NCBI RefSeq assembly: GCF_964204645.1
Contig: NC_134029.1
Location: forward strand, 9,662,850 to 9,726,849
Origin: Tubulanus polymorphus
Lineage: Eukaryota > Nemertea > Palaeonemertea > Tubulaniformes > Tubulanidae
Length of the DNA stretch: 64,000 nucleotides
Direction of reading: 5' to 3'
Below, piece after piece: positions 36,301 through 47,574 of the stretch (the first letter of the stretch is position 1; every line of letters begins with the position of its first letter). The notes under the pieces were generated by a model. That model was not told where the DNA came from. It did no database searches and saw nothing but the letters and a program-made list of their open reading frames with translations. The translations under genes were made by a program, and so were the position numbers.

Positions 36301-39300
36301 GATATTAAACCTATGGTAGTGTGACCTCTATAGAAAATGTTACACATTCAAAAATTAATTTTTTTAATTTATGCTAATTTATGCTAATTAGGTGGGTTTT
36401 TATGCGCAATTAGAGGGGTTTACGAAAAACACTCCAAAAGATAAATCAATTGATATATTGATATAATTCATTCAGCATTCGGTTCATAACTAACATGGCT
36501 AGTGCTTGTGCCTCTATCTAGTGTTTACACAAGTTATATTTTTCAAAAAATTATTTCAAAGTTGAAACTACACAATTTTTCAGAAATTTTCTACCTAATT
36601 ATATATTCATAGAGGTACCTAGCCTACCATAACGTAGATATTAACTTTTCCAAGGCACATGCACTAGCTTTATGGATAACAAGTATTTCAAATTTCAAGG
36701 CTCTACCTCAAATACTTTTTCCAAAATCATGTTTTCGGTAATGTGCGTCGGCCGTAAATGATGATTGCGAGAAAACACCAATTTTTTTAAATTTCTCAAG
36801 GAATTTGACTTAATTTATCTAAAATACAACACTTTAGTAGGTTACACCTATCAAATTGTTCATTTGAATGCTGGTTACCCTGCAGGAAGCTCCTGTGCCA
36901 CCATATTGTGCAGAAGTTGCCAAAATTTTCATCCTGATGCTGAATTTATTGCATTCACCCTTGGTGGCCGGCAACTTTTAGCAGGGGGGTGGGCTGATTG
37001 GATTACCCGTAAACTTTTTTTCTTTTTCTTTGAATGTTTCTAACTTTCCTCATTGATAGATAACAGTTTAAAGTTAATCATTTTACCACTTAAAAGCCCA
37101 ATGAAGCATGTATTCACGAGACTAAAGCAAAATATGCTATGAATTTCTGTAAAGTCAAAATTCTGGAAAATTTCATGATTTTCATTTCTTTCAAAAAATG
37201 ATACCCAACAACTTACAGATCAATGTTTTGGGTTATAAAGTCTATTGTGAATCTATTGTAGATGGCAGCACTGTACGGGTATAAATAGTATCGGTTTAAC
37301 ACCTCTAGAAGTAACTTAGAACACGTTGCTAAGGGTCGTTGCTAAGGGCTTTGAGATTGGAGGGATCTTGTTTGACCCCCAAAAACATGCCTTTACCGTT
37401 ATCTGACCACTCCAAAAATTTCGGAGGTCATTCTACCCACCTATAGTGTTCAATATCAGTGCTTTTTAAAAAACTGAGAAATTTAAGATTTTCTCTGAAA
37501 TTCTAGTATACCAATACCTTAAAACTCACCACAATCATAGACGATGTCATGAGCTACAACTTTGCAATGGATTGTGGTTACAAAATATGCATTGGTACAA
37601 ATATAATATAGAAATACTAAGATATGTATTATTCAACGCCCCCTGGTGCCCATATACAAAAACCAATGACCTTGAAACTCACAACAATCATGGAGCACGT
37701 CATAAGCTACTTTCTAATTCATTGTGGTAGCAAAATATGCTAAGGTATCAATATGATGTCGAAAAACTTTTTCCCACCTATAAATGAGTACTGATCACAC
37801 CAAGATGGCCACCAATTGCGTCATAATTGGCTGATCAAAAACAACTGTCTCAGGTATAAAACATCCCTTTCCAAAGAATACCCACCACAAATTGCAATGA
37901 GAAATGGCACACCAGTAGGAAGCTTCAGGACTCAGAATTCGGGGCAAAATAGACATTTTTGGGCACTTAAAAGGTCATAGGATGGCCATCTTGAGTCCGA
38001 TCGACCCAATTTCTGTTATGCTGATTGATCCTGGGAAGATTCAAATATACCCGAAAGATCAAGGTAATTGATAGAAGTGTCTTCAAAATTTCCCTCAAAA
38101 AGTTCAAAAATATGTAAAAAGTGCTGATTTTGGCGAACAACAATGGCTGCCAGTCGGCCATCTTGATTCTGACAGGGCCAGTTTTTGGGCTGAAGATGTG
38201 TCTAGGGTAGATACATGTGTAACCCACATATCAAGACATTCATTGAAGCGTCTTCAAAACTTCCTAAAATAACTGGATTCCGTCTAAGGACGGATGACGG
38301 ACGAGAAGTAAACGCAATAGCCCGCTGGGACTTAAGGCCCAAGTGGGCTAAAAACCAATGATTTGACACTCACCAAAATCATAGAATATGTTAAGAGCTA
38401 CAACTTTGCAATTGATTGTGGTAACAAAATATGGTTAGGTATCAATATGTGGAACTTTTTTTTACACATGATGACACCATGGCTGCCAATTGCGTGATAA
38501 TTGGCTGATCAAAAATACCTTTCGAGGTATTAAAGATCCCTTTCCATAGAATAGCCACCACAAATTTCAATGAAAAATGGTGAACCAGTAGGAAGCTGCA
38601 GGACTCTGAATTCGGACCGAAAGTGACTTTTTTGGGCATAAAAATGGTCACACAGGACCGTCATCTTGTGCCTGATCGACCCAATTTTTTCCTATGCTGA
38701 TGGGTCCTTGGGGGATACAATTACATATGAAAGATCAAGATATTTGATAAAAGCGTCTTCGAAATTTCCCTCGAAAACTTGAAATATGTGTAAAAAGTGA
38801 TGATTTTGGCGAACGGCAATGGCTGCCAGTCGGCCATCTTGAATCTGACAGGGCCAGTATTTGGGCTAAAGATGTGTCTAGGGTAGATACATGTGTAACC
38901 CAAATATAAAGGCATTACATTGAAGCGTCTTCAAAACTTCCTAAAATAACTGGATTCTGTCTACGGACGAATGGACGGACGGACGAAAAGTGAACGCAAA
39001 TAGCCCGCTGGGACTAAAGTAGACTATTGATCCATTCCAGGCTTCAAGAAAGAAATATAAATGTACAGAATTTCCGATGGCAACTGTATTTAAATTCTGT
39101 TCTTTCTGTATACCTAATAAATATATACATACATGTATCCCAAATTGTTTCGAAAATGTTTGTTTTATTTTGAAATGAATCTAGATACAGCTGTATTGAT
39201 TTTGAGTGTTGTAACATCATCGGCCACCAATTCATTCAATCACTAGGCCTACCCATCACAAGTCCAATTAGCTGGGAGGCATCGAAGATGTTAATTACCT

Positions 39301-41365
39301 TCAATTAACCAACATCATATGCAGTCCAATATATTCCTCAACCATTCTATGCTTTATTAGGCAAGATAAGACCATGGGCAAAACTTAAAACTACATTTTT
39401 GATACACTAGTTTATACATCCATGATTGATTTGTCTTATGAGAATGATAATTATAATAATAATTTTATTTTTATTTTTAACATATAATATTTACACATCC
39501 GTTCACCTCAGCAAATTATTTTATTCCGAAAAAAGTACCGTGCAGACACTAGGGAAAACGTCTAAGCGGGTGGGGGAATCCTCATATATAACAAGTGGAC
39601 TGCCAATAATGGCTTAATAGTTTATGATTATAAAACTAGCTACGCCAAAAACGGCGGAATACGCCAGAAATGGCGAATGTTTTTTATGTGTACCCATGGC
39701 AATGTTTAATTGAAAACTTTATAATAGTTTTTAAAACTAGTTCCCAAATCTATTTTTAACAAAAATCATGATTAATAAACTTGTTTCATGCTGTAGTAGT
39801 TTTGAGAGTTTTCCCGGAGTTTTTGGGCTGCATATGACGTAATCATTTAGAAAAACGTGAATTTGACCACTTTACCTAGCTCAAAAATTTCCATCCTAGC
39901 GTCATATGAAAGCTTATCGTCTGCTCGAGATTATGACGTAATCGGCAACATGCGCTAATTTGACCGGAAGTGGGCAAAAAACTTTAAAGCAAAACTCGAA
40001 ACTTAGTGAGCTGAAACTGGCTGATTAAGCCATAAAGGACTGTAAAAGTTTCAAAACTGAGTGATCCATAAACGGCTGATTTTGCCGTTATTGGCGGAAA
40101 ACGCCAAAATTGGCAGAATAAGCCGTTTTTGGAAAGTGTTCCTGACTGATACATTGGATTAACAGATTATCGTTTGTACATTACCTACAACTCTGATACA
40201 AGCCCCTGTGGTACTAGTCAGTAACCTGTCTGTGGTTTAGTTTCACAATCGGATATTTTCACAAACCACAGTCAGGAATGGGAAGGTCATTTTTGTATGA
40301 AATCTTCGTCAGCCAATTTGACTGACGAGTAATTTGCCTGGCATTTCATTGTCTCTTAAGATATCCGTCTATTTTTTGTTGTAATCGACGCACAACAGAT
40401 TCGTAGTTTGTCTGATACCTATAACACCTCACCTGACGATCTTAATCCATGTGCAAATCGGCCGTAAAGTGAGAGTAAATTTCCGTCGGGTCAACAGCTG
40501 CCATTTTGAAAATTACTGGAGGTGCTGGCACCTGTGGACTGAGGCGAGGACAACAGCACAAACTAACGAAGCGAAACGACGAAATTGAAAAAAATTAAGA
40601 AATCAACACTTATTCACATTTTTCTTTTACCAGAATTTATTATTTCATTATTTATTATGGAAAACACGAAGATTTGATATATAAGTTGGAAAACCATCAA
40701 AAATAAAAATTGTCGTTTCGTCTCGGAAGTTTTATATAAATCCTTGTAGGTCCCCTTGTCTTATCATGCCACATGTGCAATACAGAGAAATGGCGGCCAA
40801 TGGCGAAATTGGTGGAGAAATTAATTAATTTCTCAAAATAATGTTGATTAACCACTCGAAACATACATAAAATTGGATTATTTCGAAAGGTACCTGTGTT
40901 AGTTTGTGAATTAAGCCATTAATTGTGGACTAAAGTGAATAGAAAGTATACTTTTGAAGTGTTACTTTTTTCAACCGTGTTTTGGTCCTTGTCATCCCTA
41001 ACGTTGGTATAAGCCCATCCGATTATAAAAAGCTTACCACCAACGATTAGGAAACTAACTACTGTGGTACAAACCAGTTTGAAATCAGCTGCCTAAATTG
41101 TTATATAAAAGATACACATTTTGAGATCATTGACATTCTGATGATCAGTTGATGTAGGCGGCGGTGTTTTTCCAGTGTTACTGTTAGGATTGAATGATGT
41201 TCGTTCTTCGTTCTCTGATACTTCTTCATCATGCGGCCCTTTTTTTCCTTCTTCGACTTCTATACGTTGATTTTCGTCGCATTTTGTCAAATCCAAACCA
41301 CTAATCAGTAGAACGAGTATAATGACATGCATATACGGCATTCTTACGTTGGAAAGCATTTCCAT
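27394..41365 (-). CDS. CCDC134: CCDC134 orthologue, complete, six exons
   Basis: CCDC134 is a small secretory-pathway protein linked to ERK/JNK signalling and ER function in vertebrates. Exons in coding order: 41365-41116, 33318-33197, 31239-31155, 30629-30451, 27742-27671, 27492-27394. Phases fit (1,0,1,0,0) and give about 268 aa (human 229). Exon 1 has a signal peptide (HVIILVLLISGLDLTKC), then an acidic, Ser/Pro-rich linker longer than in human. Exon 2 is helical: QYKMLSMGIEKLFK matches human QYKILDVMLKGLFK. Exon 4 has the hallmark FSNVVENTAFFGDLALRLP (human FSHVVENTAFFGDVVLRFP). Exon 5 begins MAQEL as in human. Exon 6 is a Lys-rich tail with IKKGPRMSSVRNEL (human IRKGPRISRSQSEL). The RNEL end resembles an ER-retrieval signal. 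ATG 41365 is the first in frame; MetMet options lie within the next 30 bases. Intron 1 (33319-41115) is filled with repeats. The exon 1 assignment depends on phase and on the MYLKLF join. Confidence 0.85.
28090..29415. mobile_element. Fold-back element with GCGCAAAAACAAAC arrays
   Basis: Left arm 28090-28300 holds five or more GCAAAAACAAACTTTTAACG units; right arm 29212-29413 holds the complement. Outer ends GGTGGTAAGACG and GCGGTAATATTTTTACC are imperfect inverted repeats. The interior is AT-rich without a gene. Confidence 0.6.
29445..30109. mobile_element. pogo/Tigger-like MITE
   Basis: Ends CAGTAGACTCCGGTTACCTC and (complement) CTGTAAACTCCGGTTGCCTC, flanked by TA. Internal ATCCGAGG repeats. 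This matches Tc1-mariner/pogo-type ends. No transposase frame, 665 bp. Confidence 0.7.
32054..32622 (-). mobile_element. Helitron-like repeat, copy E (internal units lost)
   Basis: CTAG end at 32054 and AGTGGGCTAAAAA end at 32622. The ~160-bp tandem units are missing, so only ends and head remain. In the intron between CCDC134 exons 2 and 3. Confidence 0.8.
33673..34981 (-). mobile_element. Helitron-like repeat, copy F (full length)
   Basis: CTAG end at 33673, TTTTTAG end (complement) at 34981, four internal units with CCCCTGGTG cores, and an expanded pure CGGA run at 34863-34908. In CCDC134 intron 1. Confidence 0.82.
34863..34925. repeat. (CGGA)n microsatellite
   Basis: About a dozen perfect CGGA units followed by imperfect ones, expanded from the family's 5' TCCG run. 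Confidence 0.95.
35104..35167 (-). other. Exon-like open block inside CCDC134 intron 1
   Basis: AG before and GTATGT after a 64-base block reading VDKNGRLFKLRSFTGPIETE. Its phase does not fit between CCDC134 exons 1 and 2, so it is not part of the main transcript. Could be a cryptic exon or a relic. Confidence 0.25.
35837..38354 (-). mobile_element. Helitron-like repeat, copy H, nested in copy G
   Basis: Complete ends: CTAG at 35837 and AGTGGGCTAAAAA at 38354. It sits in the T5 tract of copy G's GGTTTTTGTATATGG. It is itself interrupted by the 36254-37518 element. Confidence 0.78.
36254..37518. mobile_element. 1265-bp element with GGTATTGGTATA inverted ends
   Basis: Ends GGTATTGGTATAGTAGAATT and, in complement, GGTATTGGTATACTAGAATT, one mismatch in about 22 bp. 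Flanked by TT on each side (36252-36253 and 37519-37520), while an uninterrupted unit reads GTCCTTAAAACTC; the duplication is TT, or CCTT if the ends are set differently. A 92-residue frame (36765-37043) resembles nothing I know. Third level of nesting in CCDC134 intron 1. Confidence 0.75.
39645..40130. mobile_element. Fold-back element rich in GCC/GGC
   Basis: CCAAAAACGGCGGAATACGC at the left, complement near 40090-40130, with several internal ACGCCA/TGGCG hairpins at each end. No gene. Confidence 0.45.
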
Positions 41366-43148
41366 TAACACGCATCCTTATGGTAATAATACCGGCAATA
41401 GAGAGACGTGTCAAACGATCAGCAGTCGCGCGTAGGGGTTTCCTAACCTGGTTTTTACTATGGGAATCCCCATTTCAAGTATAAGGGCGTTTCCGAGAAT
41501 ATTAAATCGTGCTTATTCGATAAACAAATACAAATTCAAATGACTTTATTGAGCCTCAATGTAACGGAGGCATCAGTGGTAAATGGCGGGAATACAATAA
41601 AGTAATATACAAAAGACAGACATATAAGGTATAATACAAGGAGGCGAGAGAAATACAATACATTGAATGATAATATCATATGAAGATTAAGCTTCTTCAT
41701 ACGATTCATTGGTGCACGGAACCGAGTACCGCCGCCACGCCCATGCCGAACTTTCTCGTGAATCCATTGTCGCGCATGACAGCCATCGTCGCATTGTTGG
41801 AGCTCGCGCGCTATTGAGTTTTGTGTTAGTGATTTGATTTAAACGGCAGTTAATCTTACATAATGTTTTATTGTAAAAAGTTGAATATTAATAAATTTAC
41901 TCTAGAATAATGTGATTCTCGTGATGTAAAAATGTGATGTCATTTACCAACTGTAGATAAAGGTTTTTCCAAATTCACTGTAAAAATTGATCAGTAAAGT
42001 CAATTGTTTTTCCCATTACGGGCATGCGTTGAACAGCGTCTTAGCATGTTTGACTATCGATTAATGGAGCAAAAATGCATTTTATACAAAAGTTGACTAT
42101 ACAGCCGTTAAATTCAGATCTCAACGGTCACAACGATGTAAGAAGAATTCAGATAGTCGCGGGTTAGCTTTTTCCAATTTAGAGGCAAAAACCGGCATTT
42201 CTGTAAAAATCAGACAAACTTCAAGGTTTTAACTGCGCAATCAAAATCGCAGAATCAAAGAATAATATCATAGAATTTGACGAAATATTTAACGTAAACT
42301 TCCATATTCGTGAAAGACGATCACGCAATGCTGTTTGCCACAGAAATCCACCAACCCTTCCCATTTAATCATAAAAAATCCCTTCTGGAATCAGGTCCTG
42401 TCTGTCCCTCGGAATATATTTCTCAGCTCAATTGACTTTTCAACCGTCGGTTTTTGGTCCGCATTGAAATCTCGTCAGTCCGGTAATAATACCCTCCCGA
42501 TTCCTCAGGACCGATGTAAATCACTTTCAAAGAATTTTTGATATTTATTAGACCGATAATCACTCAATAATTTAGTTTTACTTCATTCAAAATACTGTTT
42601 TCATACAAACGCCATATATGAAAACAAGACGTAATTCATAATGCGCGCGCGCCAATATTAGCACTGCTGATGTGCTGTAAAGTCTGTATTATATGTGTGA
42701 CATAGGCTAACTGTAATAGGTCTTCATCAGCAATGCACTGCGCCCGCACTTAACTGTGTGTGAAATGACGAGACACCGACTGTTGCTATGCAACATGTCA
42801 ACCGCGTGAATTGTTACACCGCCGCGCAGTGGTGGATAGGCCTATATGAAACAATCTGCACACAAAAGTTCGCCTGCGCTGCCGTGTGACATACTTCACT
42901 GTACTTTATTTCGATAAACCCAGGTCATTTGCATAATGACAATAAGAGCGTGATTAAATACAATTACAAAGCAAAATAGTACGTGTATGATTTCAGCTAG
43001 CACGGCGAATGTTCTTCTTATAACGGTTGATACACAATCTTTTAATACATGATTCATTTTTCTGTTGTATCAAAGCTCTGAATTTGGATCAGTCAAAAAA
43101 AGAAAGTGTCCTGTGCCTGAAACGACATTTCGAATTCATACAATATCG
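41366..43148. other. Region between CCDC134 start and the fold-back cluster
   Basis: Holds the presumed CCDC134 promoter (no clear TATA). Apart from a GC-richer patch at 41715-41815 and short unconvincing frames, I see nothing assignable. Confidence 0.4.
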
Positions 43149-43237
43149 AAAGCGTTACACGCCCACGAGTACCAGACGATTTATTGGAACAGTTCAACAA
43201 ATCGTCTGGTACCGTCGGCGTGTAAGCATGCTTTCAA
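43149..43237. repeat. Long hairpin
   Basis: TTACACGCC...ACCAGACGATTT pairs with AAATCGTCTGGT...GGCGTGTAA around a 16-base loop, and GAAAGC/GCTTTC extends the stem. Confidence 0.75.
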
Positions 43238-43333
43238 GTTCAGGACTCTGTCTTTACTGCGCGACTTGAAAAGTCACTCGATTTGTTTCGACTCTCGTTA
43301 CGGTTGGGGGGGGGATTGTTACGGTTGGGGGGT

Positions 43334-43716
43334 GCGTGAGTGGCAGCTTTGATAATCGGATAGGACTACGTAATTCCAAGCTTCATGTGCTCCTATTGAA
43401 AATACATCCGATCGTGAAACTTTTAGACGTTAGGCTACTGAATATTCAGTTGTTCATGCATGGCAGCGTATTAATTTCAATCTATTGCATTTTATATTGC
43501 TGCATTTCTGTTAGTCAAACTAATACGTGAGTGGCCAGCTTTAATAATCGGCCAGGACTAATTCCAAGCTTCATGTGCTCCTGGTTTTGAAGATACATCC
43601 GATCGTGAAACTTTAAATTTTAGACAGACTACTGAATATATATTCAGTTTTACATGCATGACGGCGTGATAATTTCAACTTATTGCATTGCGGCGTTTTT
43701 TGCTGTTAGTCAAAAT
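43334..43716 (+). repeat. Tandem duplication, two ~190-bp units
   Basis: Units at 43334-43527 and 43528-43716 share CCAAGCTTCATGTGCTCCT and ACATCCGATCGTGAAACTTT. Confidence 0.75.
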
Positions 43717-43819
43717 AAACAAATAAACAACTATGTTTCATTTATTTCCATAGTTTCGATTTCAATAGACTTTTCTTTGATTTCTCCTCATAACCGGAAC
43801 AATTTTCTGGAGAACGTAG

Positions 43820-44469
43820 AGGGGCGGATTTAGGATTTTTCAGGTGGCTGACTAAACGTTATGAAGAGACTGCGACTAGCGAGCCGCTCAGCGGCGAAGG
43901 GCCGAGAGTCCGAAGTTCGCGAGACGGGGGGAGCTCGAGATTTAGAATATTTTGAAAAAACCTGGGAAAATGGTGCAATTTGACAGCATTTGTGCGATGG
44001 TTTCAGTGAAAATTATGATATCCTGCCGAGCCGTGGCCAGGATGAGGTGTTGATAATTTTGATAAGATGATGGGGGAAGCAGCGGGTCATTTTTCAAACA
44101 TTTGTCATCAATTTACAATTTGTCATGGTACTGGTTTTAGGAATATGTTGACACAGATTGGGAAAAAATCGAATAGTTTTGATTGGTAAAATGACCGTTT
44201 ACCGGATGCATATACGGCCTAGCGGAATGGCTGGAGATTACTTAACTTAACTAACACTAACTTAATACGAGCAATCATCGCTCGTAGCATACGGCGTCAT
44301 ACAATATGTATATAATACAAAGTCACAACGCTACTGTTAGTTCTGATTCTGAGGCAGCTAACATTCTTATTTCATCCTCCTAGAGATAGGCTATAAACAC
44401 GAAATAAAAAATTTTTGGAAGGCATTTGAGGGGGTGGCTAGCCACTATTCACCCCCTAGATCCGCCCTG
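43820..44469. mobile_element. GGGGCGGATTTAGG-ended MITE
   Basis: Left AGGGGCGGATTTAGG, right complement AGGGCGGATCTAGGGGG. 650 bp, no open frame. The same end type bounds 9872-10141. Target duplication not clear. Confidence 0.55.
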
Positions 44470-45683
44470 TCCGTGTAATTGACTTTGCAAAACAACCTGT
44501 CACATTAGGCTGTTAGGCTTACATTCTTTTGAAATATACCTCGTTTCGTATGTAAATCATAATAAATCATATCATATCAAAATAAAATCATATCATATGT
44601 ACGATATACTATGGAATACCTCAAGGGCCATACGACTTACGAGTTACGTTTTACGAGTTACGATTTGCGTTTTACGAGTTACTAATGGGACATTCTACAA
44701 AAATTGTGAAATTCGGGTTCTAAAATAATATAATTTTTTAGATAGTGAAATCATTTGAGAATTGGAGAAAATTATACTCTTACGTACGCTTACATCTGGG
44801 AAAAATTTCCCTGCTTGGGCATTTTGCATAAGTGATGTGCATGAGTATCAACACACCCCCAGACGATCCGAGTCTTCGGTGTTACTGCACAATATGGTTA
44901 CCAGAAAAAACTTTCAGGAATTTTTAAAATAAAATTTCGCTCTGGATTACTAGTGTATTACGTGTATGATGTTATTAATAAGTTTTTTTAATGAATATCT
45001 GGCATCATTTTGATTATGTGGTTCTCATAAACTATTGTAACTAGCGCTATTTTAGAAAATTTGAGAATAAATTAGAAACCGCGTCAAAATACTTGTTCTA
45101 TATGACATTTACTATGTATTGCCATTTTTAGCTATAGTAGGCGAACAGATTTCAGATAATGTATTTTCAACAGGCTTCCTATAAGTTTTAAGATGAAAGA
45201 ATCAAAATAAGTAACACCAAGGACTGGCCGGTATCACCTAAGACATACTACACCGAGGACATCACAGAACCTAACCGTATAAGCATAGGAGTATTGATTT
45301 AATTTTGATAAAACGATAATGTATTTTTCTCAAAGATGATCATTTCCAACATTCATATCTAAATAGATAACATTTTTCCACATTAAAACAAATTATATAA
45401 CATTTTTTACAAATTTTTGAAACATAAAAACACTGAAAAAAATTTATGAAACGAACGGTAACACCAAAGACATTTCACGAACCTAACCATGTACCATAAA
45501 AGGTGGATTCATTGAACAGATTAAACTTGAAACGATTTTACTTTTCAAACATTCACATCTTAATAAATAACAATTTTGAACATTGCAACAAATAAAAAGT
45601 TTTCACAAATTTTTAAAACATACTCCTCTACAAACACTAAAAAATTATACGAAGCGTACAGTAATTAATTTGAATTGAAACAA

Positions 45684-46862
45684 TTACTCTAAATGACTGA
45701 TCTTTTCCCAAATAGATTTTTCAAGTGAAAAAAACCTTCCCCTTGCATCTAAAACAGGTTCTCTAGTAAATATTATGACATCCCTATTGTCGTAATAAGT
45801 AATATCATCTATCGGCGGATTGTAGAATTTATTAACACCTTTTCGGTGCATACAGCGAACTTCACAGCCCCCATCTTCTTCATCTACAGAAACTATCTGA
45901 CCAGGATACAAGTACCCATCAAAATGATATTGGACAACACACCATCTACCTACATCAGACTCCTTTATAATGACAATATTACTGCTGTTATCAGTTAGTT
46001 GAGCGCTTGATGTCTTTGGTTGCTCAGCCTTTCCGTTTTTCAGTAAAGATTCTGTATGGAGCCCAAAACATTGGCAAACTTTCTCAGAGGAACAAATACA
46101 GCTTATATCACGCACAGCTATCACTCCTTCCGACACTACATGTATCTCGTGTATCCCCATTGTTCCCGGTACAGGTTTCAAAGGGTTTTTTGTAAGTTCC
46201 TGCTCAAAAGTGGTGGCTTTTTTGTCAATATTCTTGCCATCAACGAAGAATAGCTTCACTGCAGACTTTCCTTCATTCAATAACCGGAACATTTTAAAAG
46301 CATCTTGAATATCATGTCCGCCTTTTACTAGCGCATCAGCTGATCTTTTAACGGCCGCTCCAATACCGTCGGCGGCCCCCTTTCCATGGCCAGATTCTAA
46401 GAAATGCCAACGAATCTGTTGAACCCCGTACTTTTTTGGCTCTGTTGTCATCAAAAAGAAATTCGCCTTCTGCCGATACTGAGTTGTCGGTCCGTCGCTA
46501 AATATTTCAAGATGTGAAATCTGTGGGTGATCTGCTTTCAGTTTTTCTAATACTGGCTTCAAATGGCACCAGATCGCAACAGGATCATGTTTTGTGTTGT
46601 CGGAAATTGTACAAAATGACATTCCAAGTTGGTTTTTCAGATAGACTACACCAGTGTGCAAAGACACCTGAGCGTGGGAGCCACCAAAATGTGCTGACTG
46701 TATTTCTGTAGCGTACTTGCAAACATAGTTTTCAGAAAAGTCACACTGAATTAATGCTTGATTTTCCTTCAGGTTTTCCCGTAGAGATTTGTATACAGCT
46801 AGTTGGTTAAATATATTAAAAATGTGCCGCTTAAAATCTTTCCAAAAATGATTCAATTTCAA
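45684..46862 (-). CDS. DDE-type transposase, catalytic and C-terminal part
   Basis: 392-residue open frame, the longest in the window, inside the 44613-48988 transposon. Candidate catalytic residues (counted from the first residue of this frame) are D41 in QCDFSENY, D123 in IFSDGPTTQYRQK and E156 in FLESGHGKGAADG, giving D-81-D-32-E spacing typical of RNase-H-fold transposases. Residues ~250-265 are Cys-rich (CICSSEKVCQC). The C-terminus (~residues 305-375, GRWCVVQYHFDGYLYPG) looks like a small beta-barrel, Tudor/SH3-like fold. The true start is upstream: the preceding fragment is in the same frame, separated by two TGA codons, and another frame is open across the gap, so paired frameshifts near 46850-46885 are likely. 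Similar proteins are known to me as uncharacterised predictions in many animals; the superfamily name is unknown to me. Confidence 0.75.
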   Translation of the reverse strand: MKLNHFWKDFKRHIFNIFNQLAVYKSLRENLKENQALIQCDFSENYVCKYATEIQSAHFGGSHAQVSLHTGVVYLKNQLGMSFCTISDNTKHDPVAIWCHLKPVLEKLKADHPQISHLEIFSDGPTTQYRQKANFFLMTTEPKKYGVQQIRWHFLESGHGKGAADGIGAAVKRSADALVKGGHDIQDAFKMFRLLNEGKSAVKLFFVDGKNIDKKATTFEQELTKNPLKPVPGTMGIHEIHVVSEGVIAVRDISCICSSEKVCQCFGLHTESLLKNGKAEQPKTSSAQLTDNSSNIVIIKESDVGRWCVVQYHFDGYLYPGQIVSVDEEDGGCEVRCMHRKGVNKFYNPPIDDITYYDNRDVIIFTREPVLDARGRFFSLEKSIWEKISHLE

Positions 46863-46889
46863 CCATCAATTCCTCTTCAGTTGCCGATA

Positions 46890-47423
46890 TCATTTCTTTC
46901 GCAACAATCTTCGATCCGTAATTATTCGTTTTAGACACCCATTTTCATAAGTCACGTTTTCTGTGGTTGGCATGCGCATTTTGGTGACGCTAAAATGGAC
47001 ACACCTTTTACATTCACCATATGCACAGGCCTTGCTCTTCTCATCACACACCAGATCCTTGTAAACACTGTGCAGATCTTTCTCGGGAATTATACCAATT
47101 TGATGCAGTTTCTCCACCATATAACGCATGTTTTCGTGAACTTTACATTGACACGTTTCTCTGTCTTTCTCGGTAGGAGGGAGCACCCAAAATGGCCGGA
47201 GCCTACAAAAGTAACTGTAAGATACGTAACCATGCTCCGAAACGAATTTTGCGTAGAGAATGCGCAGGGAATCATTGAGGATTCGACGTTGCTTTTTTAG
47301 TTTCTTGAGTGTTATCGTTTGCTTTTTCCCAGCAGTCATTCTGCTTACATCATCTCTTTCAAAATACCTTCTATCTAATTGTTTCCCTAGTTTGCAATGC
47401 CTTTTCTGATTTCCGGCGCACAT
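46890..47423 (-). CDS. Transposase fragment, Cys/His-rich N-terminal part
   Basis: Middle segment of the same transposase. It reads FERDDVSRMTAGKKQT, then SYFCRLRPFWVLPPTEKDRE, followed by a Cys/His cluster (ETCQCKVHENM, CDEKSKACAYGECKRC) that could bind zinc. Its first ~14 residues are out of frame with the upstream coiled-coil segment; similarity to family members starts around KQLDRRYFERDD, so a frameshift lies near 47390-47400. It is followed by an in-frame TGA at 46890. This is a decayed reading frame rather than a separate gene. Confidence 0.65.
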   Translation of the reverse strand: MCAGNQKRHCKLGKQLDRRYFERDDVSRMTAGKKQTITLKKLKKQRRILNDSLRILYAKFVSEHGYVSYSYFCRLRPFWVLPPTEKDRETCQCKVHENMRYMVEKLHQIGIIPEKDLHSVYKDLVCDEKSKACAYGECKRCVHFSVTKMRMPTTENVTYENGCLKRIITDRRLLRKK

Positions 47424-47574
47424 TATTTGGGCAGTTCTCAGTAGCTAACACTCTATTGCTTAACGAAAGTTCTTTTCGAAAAAGACTGAGAAGTTTGTAT
47501 TTTCTTATGAATGTCAACGAATACTTTCTTTTGATAAGTTCTTTTTTACGATGTTCTTTATTGTTGCGGTACTC

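Larger units (their letters stand above)
35303..39020 (-). mobile_element. Helitron-like repeat, copy G, split by copy H
   Basis: Left part 35303-35834 (CTAG end plus three units), right part 38355-39020 (unit remainder, head, TCCG run, truncated 5' end). They rejoin in register if copy H is removed. In CCDC134 intron 1. Confidence 0.75.

Noticed and set aside
36765-37043. 92-residue frame in the 36254-37518 element
   Set aside because: No transposase motif; too short to support a gene.
42335-42541. 68-residue frame upstream of CCDC134
   Set aside because: No homology recognised, no splice support.
46007-46253. Plus-strand frames across the transposase
   Set aside because: Antisense shadows of the transposase frame.
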